From: VGBO01 sp964453335
Lineage (GTDB): Bacteria; Actinomycetota; Acidimicrobiia; Acidimicrobiales; CAIXPF01
Length of the DNA stretch: 64,000 nt
Direction of reading: 5' to 3'
NCBI GenBank assembly: GCA_964453335.1
Contig: CAYVOK010000012.1
Span: 29,220-93,219 of the forward strand
Position 1 is the first letter of the stretch; each line of letters begins with the position of its first letter. Positions 1-8,806 of this stretch are shown one piece after another. The translations under genes and the position numbers were made by a program. A model generated the notes under the pieces. The model had not been told where the DNA came from, made no database searches, and saw only the letters and a list, made by a program, of their open reading frames with translations.

Positions 1-91
1 CCTCTCTACTGCCGCATGATGTGCGTTCTCACGATACTGATGTGGTCAAGCCTTTCCACGGGGTCGCACCCGACGGCGGCCGACCGGGGCG

Positions 92-601
92 TCAGCGCAG
101 CGCCGCCGCCTCGACATCGGCGCAGGCAGCGGCGGCCTTCGCGGCATCGGTCTCTGTCCGGACACACCGGTGGAGTTCCCCCGCCGCAGCGATCCAATCC
201 TCGACCTGGTCGTCACGGATGCCACGGAGCGCGCGGAGATACGGACGCTCCGTGAGGGACGTGGCAGCGATCCACCGGTCGTAGGCGGCTACCCGGGCCG
301 GCACGACCACCCGGTAGAGCGCGGCGAGGCGCGGCACGGTGTCGTCGAGCCCGGCGAGCACGGCCAACGACGCTGCGTCGGGTCCCGGTCGGACGAGTGC
401 GGATGCCGGCGGCACGTACGCCGCGGGCAACAGCTCCTCGAGGCGGGCCGCCCGCCACGCATGGCGGTGGCTCGCCTCGGCGAAGTGCACCTTCACCGCC
501 GGATCGGCGGTCGAGGGCACCCAGGAGCCGACGATCTCGAACAGCCGGCGCTCCCCCCAGCACCACGCACCGAGCGTCTGGGCGAGTTCGTGCAGGGTCA
601 T
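92..601 (-). CDS. ferritin-like helical protein, function unknown
   Basis: A 169-aa, mostly alpha-helical protein with an early WGERRLFE segment (about residues 15-22) and an FAEASHRHAWRA segment (about 41-52). The spacing of Glu and His residues on helices resembles small ferritin-like proteins, but I cannot prove a di-iron site. There is no signal peptide or membrane segment. Its ATG overlaps the stop codon of nadE by 4 bp (598-601), so it is translated as the second gene of a nadE operon. The ferritin-like label is inference from helix and Glu/His pattern; the coding call rests on the coupling to nadE and codon use like its neighbours. Confidence 0.6.
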   Translation of the reverse strand: MTLHELAQTLGAWCWGERRLFEIVGSWVPSTADPAVKVHFAEASHRHAWRAARLEELLPAAYVPPASALVRPGPDAASLAVLAGLDDTVPRLAALYRVVVPARVAAYDRWIAATSLTERPYLRALRGIRDDQVEDWIAAAGELHRCVRTETDAAKAAAACADVEAAALR

Positions 602-2325
602 CCGCGGTACCGGTTCGTGATCGGGAGGCGGCGGTCCTTGCCGAACGCCTTCGTCGAGATCCGGGCACCCGGTGCCGTCTGTCGGCGCTTGTACTCGGCG
701 AGCACGACGAGTCGGGCGATGCGCTCGACGACCGCACGGTCGAACCCGGCCGCGACGAGCTCGTCGACCGAACGGTCCTCGTCGACGAAGCCCTCGATGA
801 TCGGGTCCAGCACCTCGTACGGCGGCAGGCTCTGATCGTCGCGCTGATCGGGGCGGAGCTCCGCCGACGGAGGCTTCGTGAGCACCGACTCAGGGATGAC
901 CGGCACGCCGTCGCGTGCGTTGCGCCAACGGCACAGCTCGTACACCAGCAGCTTCGGCACGTCCTTGATGACCGAGAACGCCCCGGCCGTGTCGCCGTAG
1001 AGGGTCGCGTACCCGACGGCGGACTCCGACTTGTTCGACGTGGTGAGCACCAACCAGCCGAACTTGTTCGACAACGCCATGAGGGTCACGCCGCGCAGGC
1101 GCGACTGCAGGTTCTCCTCGGTCAGATCGGCGGCGCGGTCGGCGAAACTCGGGGCGAGCATCGACTCGAAGGCCCGGTGCGCCTCGTCGATGGGGATGGT
1201 GCGGGCGTCGATCCCGAGCGCGGCAGCGAGCGCGGCGGCGTCGGCGACGGAGTGGTCCGAGGAGTACCGCGACGGCATGAGCACGCCGTGGACGTGGTCG
1301 GCGCCGAGCGCGTCGGCGGCGATCGCCGCGACGAGCGACGAGTCGACACCACCGGACAGGCCGATCACGACGTCGGTGAACCCGTTCTTGCGGACGTAGT
1401 CGCGCGTGGCGAGGGTCAACGCCAGGTAGACCTCGCCGACAGGATCGAGCGGTGCCGTCACGACGTTGGTCGCGTCGGATGCGGCGGGGCGCTCACCCGC
1501 CACCGGTGTCACCGGCACGACCGGCAGTGTGGCGACTGCAGGTCCGTGGCGGGGATCGACGAGACGCTTGCGGTACACCGGCCGGATCTCGAGCTCGGCG
1601 ACCGCGAGGTGCTCGCGGAACTGCGGCGAGCGGGCGACGAGCGAACCCTCGGCATCGACCACGAACGACCCGCCGTCGAAGATCAGCTCGTCCTGCCCAC
1701 CGACGAGGTTGGCGTACACGATCGCCGCACCGGCGTCCGCCGCGCGCGTGGCGATCATCCGCTCCCGGTCGGACGCCTTGCCACGGTGGTACGGCGATGC
1801 GTTGAGCACCAGCACGACGTGCGCGCCACCGCCGGCTGCACGGGCGATCGGACCGGCCGGCGCCCAGGCGTCCTCGCAGATCGTCACGCCGACCGGCACG
1901 CCGGCGATCTCGAACAGCGGCTGGTCGACGCCGCCCGGCTCGAAGTACCGCCGTTCGTCGAAGGGCCCGTAGTTCGGGAGGAGCTGCTTGCGCACGACAC
2001 CGTGCACACGGCCCCCGGCACAGATCGCCGCCGCGTTGCCGAGCGCGTCGCCGCCGTCCACGAACCCGACCACGGCCACGCAGTCCCTGGTGGCCGCTGC
2101 GACACGTTCGAGCGCCGCGAGGTTCGCCTCGACGAACGCCGGCCGCAGGAGCAGGTCCTCCGGTGGGTACCCGGTGAGCGTCAGCTCCGGGAAGACCGCG
2201 AGGTCGCATCCGCGCGCCTCGGCCTCGGCGAGCGCGGCGAGCACCGCGTCGACGTTGCCGTCGAGGTCGCCGACGACCGTGTCGAGCTGGCACGTCGCGA
2301 CGCGGAGCCTGCGGGAAGAAGACAC
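598..2325 (-). CDS. nadE: glutamine-dependent NAD+ synthetase
   Basis: This 575-aa cytosolic enzyme makes NAD+ from deamido-NAD+, ATP and glutamine, the last step of NAD synthesis. The N-terminal half is a nitrilase-type glutaminase with the triad Glu47 (FPELTLTGYP), Lys113 (RKQLLPNYG) and Cys150 (TICEDAW). The C-terminal half is the synthetase with the P-loop SGGVDSS (324-330) and the NKSE segment that follows the ammonia tunnel. Length is usual for the two-domain form. The GTG start at 2325 lies 7 nt after a TACGCT box and has no Shine-Dalgarno site, so it looks leaderless. The downstream gene overlaps by 4 bp. Confidence 0.95.
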   Translation of the reverse strand: MSSSRRLRVATCQLDTVVGDLDGNVDAVLAALAEAEARGCDLAVFPELTLTGYPPEDLLLRPAFVEANLAALERVAAATRDCVAVVGFVDGGDALGNAAAICAGGRVHGVVRKQLLPNYGPFDERRYFEPGGVDQPLFEIAGVPVGVTICEDAWAPAGPIARAAGGGAHVVLVLNASPYHRGKASDRERMIATRAADAGAAIVYANLVGGQDELIFDGGSFVVDAEGSLVARSPQFREHLAVAELEIRPVYRKRLVDPRHGPAVATLPVVPVTPVAGERPAASDATNVVTAPLDPVGEVYLALTLATRDYVRKNGFTDVVIGLSGGVDSSLVAAIAADALGADHVHGVLMPSRYSSDHSVADAAALAAALGIDARTIPIDEAHRAFESMLAPSFADRAADLTEENLQSRLRGVTLMALSNKFGWLVLTTSNKSESAVGYATLYGDTAGAFSVIKDVPKLLVYELCRWRNARDGVPVIPESVLTKPPSAELRPDQRDDQSLPPYEVLDPIIEGFVDEDRSVDELVAAGFDRAVVERIARLVVLAEYKRRQTAPGARISTKAFGKDRRLPITNRYRG

Positions 2326-2332
2326 GCCCGCC

Positions 2333-2338
2333 AGCGTA
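2333..2338 (-). promoter_or_regulatory. -10-like box of nadE, leaderless geometry
   Basis: On the minus strand TACGCT is followed by 7 nt and then the GTG start of nadE. This places the expected transcription start at or next to the start codon. Seen directly; promoter function is inferred. Confidence 0.5.
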
Positions 2339-2370
2339 CGCCAGCGGCCGCCGCGCCAGAATGGTGGGTC

Positions 2371-3729
2371 ATGGAGAACGATCAGTCGACAGCAGCCGGA
2401 CGACGCCGAGCCGACGAGTACGTCCTCCGCACGGTCGAGGAACGTTCGGTGCGCTTCATCCGGATGTGGTTCACCGACGTGCAGGGCTCGCTCAAGTCGT
2501 TCGCGATCACGCCCGCCGAACTCGAGGTCGCGTTCGACGAGGGCATGACGTTCGACGGATCGGTGATCGAAGGGTTCTCACGGGTGCAGGAGGCCGACAT
2601 GGTCGCCCGCCCCGACCCGACGACGTTCGAACTGTTGTCGTGGCGCAAGGACGACGAACCGGTCGCCCGGATGTTCTGCGACATCCTCGACCAGTCCGGC
2701 GCCCCCTTCGCCGGCGACCCCCGGCAGGTCCTCAAGCGCAACCTCGCCCGGGCACGCGCCGCCGGGTTCACGCTGAACGTCAGCCCGGAGATGGAGTTCT
2801 TCTACCTGCGGTCGTCAGAGGGCACGCCCGAGCCCGTCGACCGTGTCGGGTACTTCGACCAGAACGCGCCCGAGGCGACGGCCGGGCTGCGCCGCAACAC
2901 GATCCTCACGCTCGAGGCGATGGGCATCCCGGTCGAGTCCAGCCATCACGAGATCGCACCCGGCCAGCAGGAGATCGACCTGCGTGCCACCGATGCGCTG
3001 ACCATGGCCGACTCGATCATCACGTTCCGCACCGCGGTGAAGGAGGTCGCCCACCAGTTCGGCGTGTACGCGACCTTCATGCCGAAGCCGATCCGGGGCG
3101 TGAACGGTTCGGGGATGCACACCCACCTGTCGCTGTTCGAGGGCGACGTCAACGCGTTCGCCGCGCCGGGCGACCCGGTCGGTCTGTCCCCCGTCGGTCG
3201 TGCGTTCATCGCCGGGCTCCTCACCCACGCCGCGGCGATGACCGCGGTGACGAACCCCTGGGTGAACTCCTACAAGCGACTCGTCGCCGGGTTCGAGGCA
3301 CCGGTCCACATCTGCTGGGCCCGGAACAACCGGTCGGCGCTTGTCCGCGTGCCGCCGGTGCCCGCCGCGAAGGCCGCCTCGGCCCGCGTCGAGTACCGGG
3401 CTCCCGACCCGGCATGCAACCCGTACCTCGCACTGTCGGTGATGCTCGCCGCCGGCCTCGACGGGATCGAACGAGGTCTCGAGCTCCCGGTGGAGGCGGC
3501 GGACAACCTCTACGCGCTCGGCGAGGACGAGCTCACCGCCCTCGGCGTCCGGTCCCTGCCGCGCACGCTCGGTGAAGCCGTCGCCGAACTCGAACGTTCC
3601 GACCTCATGCGCGAGACCCTCGGCGAACACACCTTCGAACACCTGCTGCGCAACAAGCGGCGGGAATGGGCGGAGTACTGCGCCGAGGTGACGCCCTACG
3701 AACTCGACCGACACCTCGGAGTGCTCTGA
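2371..3729 (+). CDS. glutamine synthetase family protein (GlnA2-like)
   Basis: A 452-aa type I glutamine synthetase homologue: glutamate + NH3 + ATP to glutamine, or a relative acting on gamma-glutamyl compounds. Seen are the metal-ligand segment SPEMEFF (138-144), the ATP signature from KP (239) through GSGMHTHLS (246-254), and ARNNRSA (317-323). Tyr381 lies in NLYALGED, not the NLYDLPPEE adenylylation loop of classical GlnA, so control by GlnE is doubtful. Its stop abuts the GTG of glnE, giving a glnA-glnE operon like the glnA2-glnE arrangement of other actinobacteria. ATG 2371 follows a CAGAAT box by 8 nt. Whether it is a true glutamine synthetase is not settled. Confidence 0.88.
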   Translation: MENDQSTAAGRRRADEYVLRTVEERSVRFIRMWFTDVQGSLKSFAITPAELEVAFDEGMTFDGSVIEGFSRVQEADMVARPDPTTFELLSWRKDDEPVARMFCDILDQSGAPFAGDPRQVLKRNLARARAAGFTLNVSPEMEFFYLRSSEGTPEPVDRVGYFDQNAPEATAGLRRNTILTLEAMGIPVESSHHEIAPGQQEIDLRATDALTMADSIITFRTAVKEVAHQFGVYATFMPKPIRGVNGSGMHTHLSLFEGDVNAFAAPGDPVGLSPVGRAFIAGLLTHAAAMTAVTNPWVNSYKRLVAGFEAPVHICWARNNRSALVRVPPVPAAKAASARVEYRAPDPACNPYLALSVMLAAGLDGIERGLELPVEAADNLYALGEDELTALGVRSLPRTLGEAVAELERSDLMRETLGEHTFEHLLRNKRREWAEYCAEVTPYELDRHLGVL

Positions 3730-6456
3730 GTGCTCGACGCGATCGTCCGCGACGCCGGTGACCCGCGGTGGGTCGCCGTCGTCGTCGAACGGCTCGCGTC
3801 GGCGGATCCGGCGCTCGGCGCCCGGATGCGGGAGGACGACCACGTCGCACGGGCGGTCGTCGCCCTCGCGGACGCGAGCCGGTCCCTCACCGAGGCGGTA
3901 CTGCGGGATCCCGCACTGCTCGCTGTCGTCGACGACCTCGGCGAACGCGACCCCGACGAGCGGCGCGCCGAGGTGCACGCCCTGCTCGACGACGGCGCGG
4001 CGGACCCGGCGAACGTGCTCCGACACTGGAAGCGGCGGGAATTCGTGCGCGTCGCGCTCCGCGACCTGCTCGGCCTCGCCGACCTCGCCGTGGTCGCACG
4101 GGAGGTCTCCGACATCGCGGACGCCTGCCTCGCCGGCGCACTGCGGGCCGCCGCACCCACCCAGCCGTTCGCGCTGATCGCCATGGGCAAGCTCGGTGGC
4201 CGCGAGCTCAACTACGCGAGCGACGTCGACGTGCTCTTCGTCCACGACGGCGACGAGTTCAGCGCCGTCCGGACCGCACGTCGGGTGATCGCGCTCATGT
4301 CGGACCAGACCGTCGACGGGATCGTGTTCCGCACCGACGCCGACCTGCGCCCCGACGGCAAGGTCGGCGCACTCTCGCGCACGGTCCCGGCGTACCGGGC
4401 GTACTACGCGGAACGGGCGCTCGCCTGGGAGCGGCAGGCGCTGCTCAAGGCCCGCTTCTGCGCCGGCGACGGCGACCTCGCCGCCGACTGGTTCGCAGCG
4501 ACACGCCCGGCTCTGTGGGACGCACCGCTCGACGACGACGACGTGCGGTCGATCCGTGCGCTGAAGGCCCGCGCCGAGGAGATGTTGTCGCGCGCGGGGA
4601 CCTACGAACGTGAGGTCAAGCGGGGGCGTGGCGGCATCCGGGACATCGAGATCGCCGTGCAGCTCCTCCAACTCGTCCACGGTCGGCACGATCCGGCGAT
4701 CCGGTCGGCGACCACGCTCGACGCGCTCGCACAGCTCGCCCGCAACGGTTACGTCGACCGCGAGGACGCCGAGCACCTCGACGTCGCCTACCGCTACCTC
4801 CGAACCGTCGAGCACCGCCTGCAGCTCGAGGGCGAACACCAGGTGTACGCGCTCCCGGCCGACGACGCCGGCCTCGACCGGCTCGCCCGAGTGCTCGGGT
4901 ACCGGGACACGCCGGCCGCCACCGCACGCGAGCAGTTCGGTGCGACCCACCGTCGCCACCAGGCGTCGGTGCGTTCGATCCACGAGCGGTTGTTCTTCCG
5001 CCCGCTGCTCGATGCGCTCGCCGGGACCCGTCCGACCGACGGCGCCACGCTCGCCGAACAGCTCGCTGCATTCGGCTTCCGCGACCTCGCCGCCACACGG
5101 GCCGCTGTCGAGGAGCTCACGATGGGGCGAGGGCGGAACGCGACCCAGCTCCGCCTGCTGCTGCCCGGCCTGCTCGAGGCGCTCTCGAACACTCCGAACC
5201 CGGATCTCGGCCTGCTCCAGCTGCGTGTCGTCCTCGACGGCCCGGTGCGCGCCACCGCCGTGGTCCCGGTGCTGCGGGAGTCACCCGTCGCCGGTGAACG
5301 GCTCTGCCGGATGCTCGGGTCGTCGAAGCTGATCGGCCAGGCGGTCCGTCGGCAACCGGACTTCGTCGCCGAGCTCGTCGAGGACGGGATCCTCGAGCCC
5401 CGTGACGCAGCCGAGCTCCGCGACGAGGCGACGGAGACGTTGCGCTGGCGTGCCGACGACGACGCGACGCGCCAGGACGGCCTGCGCCGGTTCAAGCGGC
5501 GGGGTGAACTGCGGATCGCGACCCGTGACGTGCTCGGCATCGCAGACGTCGAGGACGTCGGTCGGGAGCTCGCCGACCTCGCCGACGCCGCGCTCGGCGG
5601 CGAGCTCGCCGCACTCGCGCCGGCGGTGCCGATGGCCATCGTCGGCATGGGCAAGCACGGCGGTCGCGAATTGGGCTACTCCTCCGACCTCGACGTGCTC
5701 TTCGTGCACACCGGCGACCGCGACGCCGCCGAGTCGACAGCGGCACGACTCCTCGCCGACGTCGGTGCGCTGACGGCCGAGGGACGGGCGTGGGAGATCG
5801 ACGCCCGCCTGCGCCCCGAGGGGTCGAGCGGCCTGCTCTCACGCACGGTCGACGCCTACCGCGACCACCACCGTGCCCACGCGCTGCTGTGGGAGCGCCA
5901 GGCGTTGATCCGGGCCCGGGTCGTCGCCGGCGACCCGGTGATCGCAGCGCAGTTCGCCGAACTCCGTGACGAGATCGCGTTCGGTCGGGGCCTCGATGCC
6001 GACGAGACCGCGGAGATCGCCCGCATGCGCGGACGGGTGCGGACCGAACGCTTCCGTCGTGGCGAAGTGCCCGCACGGCATCTCAAGCTGGGGCCCGGTG
6101 GTCTCGCGGACGTCGAGTTCGCCACGCAGCTGCTGCAACTCCGCCACGGTCGGGAGATCCCTGCGGTGCGCGATCCGGGCACGCTCCCGGCGCTGCGGGC
6201 GCTCGGTGCAGCCGGGATCCTCGCCGTCGCCGACGTCGACGTCCTCGTCGAGGCGCACCGTTTCTGCGCACAGGCGCGCAACGCACTCCACCTGCGCGGC
6301 GCGGTGAACGCCGACCAGCTCCCCGACCGCGAGGAGGAACTCGTCGACCTCGGGCGGCTGCTGGGTATCGACGGTCCGGCCGACCGGGCCGTGCCCGCTG
6401 CTCACGCGGAACGGTGCGGTCCTGCGGCTGCGATCGTCGACTCGCTGTTCGCCTGA
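3730..6456 (+). CDS. glnE: bifunctional glutamine synthetase adenylyltransferase/deadenylylase
   Basis: This 908-aa enzyme switches type I glutamine synthetase off by adenylylating a tyrosine and on again by removing the AMP. It has two nucleotidyltransferase domains. The first carries GKLGGREL (153-160) with DVD (165-167); the second carries GKHGGREL with DLD near residue 640. Each is followed by a helical bundle with the KRGRGGIRDIE or KLGPGGLADVE segment typical of GlnE. The GTG start directly follows the stop of the glnA2-like gene with no spacer, so translation is probably coupled. The likely target is the classical GlnA encoded at 7185-8621, which has the substrate Tyr406. Confidence 0.95.
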   Translation: MLDAIVRDAGDPRWVAVVVERLASADPALGARMREDDHVARAVVALADASRSLTEAVLRDPALLAVVDDLGERDPDERRAEVHALLDDGAADPANVLRHWKRREFVRVALRDLLGLADLAVVAREVSDIADACLAGALRAAAPTQPFALIAMGKLGGRELNYASDVDVLFVHDGDEFSAVRTARRVIALMSDQTVDGIVFRTDADLRPDGKVGALSRTVPAYRAYYAERALAWERQALLKARFCAGDGDLAADWFAATRPALWDAPLDDDDVRSIRALKARAEEMLSRAGTYEREVKRGRGGIRDIEIAVQLLQLVHGRHDPAIRSATTLDALAQLARNGYVDREDAEHLDVAYRYLRTVEHRLQLEGEHQVYALPADDAGLDRLARVLGYRDTPAATAREQFGATHRRHQASVRSIHERLFFRPLLDALAGTRPTDGATLAEQLAAFGFRDLAATRAAVEELTMGRGRNATQLRLLLPGLLEALSNTPNPDLGLLQLRVVLDGPVRATAVVPVLRESPVAGERLCRMLGSSKLIGQAVRRQPDFVAELVEDGILEPRDAAELRDEATETLRWRADDDATRQDGLRRFKRRGELRIATRDVLGIADVEDVGRELADLADAALGGELAALAPAVPMAIVGMGKHGGRELGYSSDLDVLFVHTGDRDAAESTAARLLADVGALTAEGRAWEIDARLRPEGSSGLLSRTVDAYRDHHRAHALLWERQALIRARVVAGDPVIAAQFAELRDEIAFGRGLDADETAEIARMRGRVRTERFRRGEVPARHLKLGPGGLADVEFATQLLQLRHGREIPAVRDPGTLPALRALGAAGILAVADVDVLVEAHRFCAQARNALHLRGAVNADQLPDREEELVDLGRLLGIDGPADRAVPAAHAERCGPAAAIVDSLFA

Positions 6457-6485
6457 ACGCAGGTGTCCGCCGTGCGTTCGGCGGG

Positions 6486-6491
6486 TAGCGT
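6486..6491 (+). promoter_or_regulatory. -10-like box of arsM, leaderless geometry
   Basis: TAGCGT lies 7 nt before the ATG at 6499. There is no Shine-Dalgarno sequence in the 42-bp gap after glnE. Confidence 0.45.
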
Positions 6492-6498
6492 CGGTCCC

Positions 6499-7112
6499 AT
6501 GGTCCAGCGCAACCTGATCCACCTCGAGGTCGAGGAGCACTACGCCGCCGCAGCCCGCTCCGCAGCGGCGGGCGACGCCGCCTGCTGNNNNNNNNNNNNN
6601 NNNNNNNNNNNNNNNNNNNNNNNNNNNNNNNNNNNNNNNNNNNNNNNNNNNNNNNNNNNNNNNNNNNNNNNNNNNNNNNNNNNNNNNTGGAGCTCGCCCG
6701 TCGCAACGCCGCAGAGGCCGGGGCGACGAACGTCGAGTTCCGCAAGGGACACATCGAGGAGCTCCCCGTCGAGGACTGCACCGTCGACGTGATCATCTCG
6801 AACTGCGTGATCAACCTGGCGGCCGACAAGGACGCCGTGTTCGGTGAGATGTTCCGTGTCCTGCGTCCGGGCGGTCGTGTCGGCGTCAGCGACGTCGTCA
6901 CCGAGGACCGCCTCTCCGCAGAGGAACGCGCAGCACAGGGTTCCTACGCCGGCTGCATCGCCGGCGCCCTCCCCGTCGGCGCGTACACGGCCGGTCTCGA
7001 GGGTGCGGGCTTCACCGACGTGTCGGTGACGTTCACCTCCACGGTCGGCGACGGCATCCACGCGGCGATCGTCCGGGCGACCAAGCCCGCAGCGGGCGGC
7101 TGCTGCGCCTGA
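6499..7112 (+). CDS. arsM: arsenite S-adenosylmethionine methyltransferase, interrupted by assembly gap
   Basis: Two pieces of one ArsM-type enzyme flank 100 N. The first 29 residues include EEHYAAAARSA and end in a Cys-rich stretch. After the gap the protein resumes at ELARRNAAEAGA and runs through the ArsM signature ISNCVINLAADK to a C-terminal GGCCA, where paired cysteines can bind As(III). The missing part should hold the SAM-binding glycine loop. Family proteins are about 270 aa, but the visible parts plus 33 codons for the Ns give only about 203, and the two parts are out of frame by 2 nt. The gap length is therefore a placeholder and the true gap is larger, roughly 300 bp. The gene detoxifies arsenite by methylation in the cytosol. 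Confidence 0.85.
6588..6687. other. assembly gap of exactly 100 N inside arsM
   Basis: One hundred consecutive N. The reading frame on the two sides differs by 2 nt, so the real number of bases is not 100. Confidence 0.98.
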
Positions 7113-7118
7113 CGCGCA

Positions 7119-7144
7119 GCGGCGGCGCCCGAGGGCGCCGCCGC
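7119..7144. terminator. hairpin terminator between convergent arsM and glnA
   Basis: An 11-bp perfect G+C stem (GCGGCGGCGCC against GGCGCCGCCGC) closes a CGAG loop, 7 bp after the arsM stop. There is no T tract, as is common in actinobacteria. It can serve both convergent genes. Confidence 0.75.
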
Positions 7145-7184
7145 CGTCATGCGACCACCGGTACCGCCGTGCGGCGGGCCCGAC

Positions 7185-8621
7185 TCACAGGTCGTAGTAC
7201 AGGTGGAACTCGTAGGGGTGGGGGCGCAGCCGGATGGCGTCGACCTCCTTCTCCCGCTTGTAGGCGATCCACGTGTCGATCACGTCCTGGGTGAACACGC
7301 CACCGGCGAGCAGGAACGCGTGGTCCGCCTCGAGGGCGTCGAGGGACGCCTCGAGCGAACCGGGGACCTGCGGGACCTTCGCCAGCTCCTCCGGCGGGAG
7401 GTCGTACAGGTTCTGGTCCACCGGTGCCGGCGGCTCGATCCGGTTCTGGATTCCGTCGAGGCCCGCCATCAGCTGGGCTGCGAACGCCAGGTACGGGTTG
7501 CACGAGGGGTCCGGGCAGCGGAACTCGAGACGCTTCGCCTTCGGCGACTTCGAGTACTGCGGGATCCGGATGGCCGCCGAGCGGTTCCGCTGGCTGTACA
7601 CCAGGTTCACGGGCGCCTCGTAGCCGGGCACGAGCCGCTTGTAGGAGTTCGTCGTCGGCGCCGCGAACCCGAGGATCGCCGGGGCGTGCTTGAGCAGGCC
7701 GCCGATGTACCAGCGGGCCATGTCGGACAGGCCGGCGTACTTGTCACCGTCGTAGAACAGCGGCGAGCCGCCCTTCCACAGCGACTGGTGGGTGTGCATG
7801 CCCGAGCCGTTGTCCTGGAACAGCGGCTTCGGCATGAACGTCGCCGTCTTGCCCGCCGCCCAGGCGACGTTCTTCACGATGTACTTGTAGAGCATGAGCT
7901 TGTCGGCCACCCGGAGCAGGGTGTCGAAGCGCATGTCGATCTCGGCCTGACCGCCGGTCGCGACCTCGTGGTGCTGCAGCTCGATCTCGATGCCGCACTG
8001 CTCCATGAGCGCGACCATGTCGGAGCGCAGGTCCTGGAAGTGGTCGTTCGGCGGGACCGGGAAGTAGCCCTCCTTGTGCCGGGGCTTGTACCCACGGTTC
8101 CGGGAGCCGTCGAGGTTGAACTCCTTCCCGAGGTTCCACGCCGCAGCGTCCGAGTCGACCTCGTAGAACGCGCTGTTCGCGTTCTGCTGGAACCGGGCCG
8201 AGTCGAAGATGAAGAACTCCGCCTCCGGACCCATGAAGCAGGTGTCCGCGAGCCCGGTCGAGATCAGGTACGCCTCGGCCTTCCGCGCGATGTTGCGCGG
8301 GTCACGGCTGTACTGCTCACCGGTCAGCGGGTCGTGCACGAAGCAGTTGAGGTTCATCGTCTTCCGGGTGCGGAAGGGGTCGATGACCACCGTGTTCGGG
8401 TCCGGGATCAGGATCATGTCCGATTCCTGGATCTCCTGGAACCCGCGGATCGAGCTGCCGTCGAACCCGAAGCCCTCCTCGAAGGAGTCCTCCGAGAGCT
8501 CGTGCAACGGGGCCGAGTAGTGCTGCATCTGGCCGGGCAGGTCGCAGAAGCGCAGGTCGACGAATTCGACGCCCTGCTGCCTCGCGTACTCGATCACCTC
8601 GGACGGCGTTCTGTTCTCCAC
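7185..8621 (-). CDS. glnA: glutamine synthetase type I
   Basis: Classical GSI-beta enzyme, 478 aa, the main ammonia-assimilating enzyme of the cytosol, acting as a dodecamer. Seen are FGFDGSSIRGF near the N terminus, the metal ligands in GPEAEFF, the ATP signature with NGSGMHTHQS, and the adenylylation loop NLYDLPPEE with Tyr406, so GlnE can control it. I chose the GTG at 8621 over upstream starts because AGAGAGGTGA stands just before it and the protein then begins VENRTPSEV, the usual length. It is transcribed away from a GlnR-like regulator, and direct repeats at 8713-8740 lie between the two genes. Confidence 0.95.
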   Translation of the reverse strand: MENRTPSEVIEYARQQGVEFVDLRFCDLPGQMQHYSAPLHELSEDSFEEGFGFDGSSIRGFQEIQESDMILIPDPNTVVIDPFRTRKTMNLNCFVHDPLTGEQYSRDPRNIARKAEAYLISTGLADTCFMGPEAEFFIFDSARFQQNANSAFYEVDSDAAAWNLGKEFNLDGSRNRGYKPRHKEGYFPVPPNDHFQDLRSDMVALMEQCGIEIELQHHEVATGGQAEIDMRFDTLLRVADKLMLYKYIVKNVAWAAGKTATFMPKPLFQDNGSGMHTHQSLWKGGSPLFYDGDKYAGLSDMARWYIGGLLKHAPAILGFAAPTTNSYKRLVPGYEAPVNLVYSQRNRSAAIRIPQYSKSPKAKRLEFRCPDPSCNPYLAFAAQLMAGLDGIQNRIEPPAPVDQNLYDLPPEELAKVPQVPGSLEASLDALEADHAFLLAGGVFTQDVIDTWIAYKREKEVDAIRLRPHPYEFHLYYDL

Positions 8622-8712
8622 GGTGTCACCTCTCTCGTGCTGCGGCTCCCGCTCGTCGGGAGCCCGACCGGGGGGCCGTGGACACATCGTGGCATCTCAC
8701 CGTTTCCCCTCC

Positions 8713-8740
8713 GTGTTCCGATTGTGAACGGCGTGTGAAC
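8713..8740. promoter_or_regulatory. three hexamers in 11-bp direct repeat, OmpR/PhoP-type operator candidate
   Basis: On the plus strand GTGTTC (8713-8718), GTGAAC (8724-8729) and GTGAAC (8735-8740) are spaced exactly 11 bp. Read on the glnA strand the two perfect units are GTTCAC. Streptomyces PHO boxes are 11-nt direct repeats beginning GTTCAC or GGTCAC, and PhoP and GlnR both control glnA there. The location between glnA and a winged-helix regulator fits an operator; binding is inferred. Confidence 0.55.
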
Positions 8741-8806
8741 TGGGCGGACCGGGCGGTACGGGATTCACGGGGTCGACGCGGTACGGTTCGAGGCGGTGAG
8801 CGTGTG

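Noticed and set aside
1..91. End of an upstream gene at the left edge
   Set aside because: The first 91 bp show no recognisable coding end and no clear hairpin; nothing can be supported there.
397..3729. Very long plus-strand open frame of 1110 codons
   Set aside because: Only the part from 2371 codes for the glutamine synthetase homologue; the earlier part is the antisense of nadE in GC-rich DNA.
6468..6486. Hairpin between glnE and arsM (CCGCC/GGCGG)
   Set aside because: Only 5 bp with an 8-nt loop; common by chance at this base composition.
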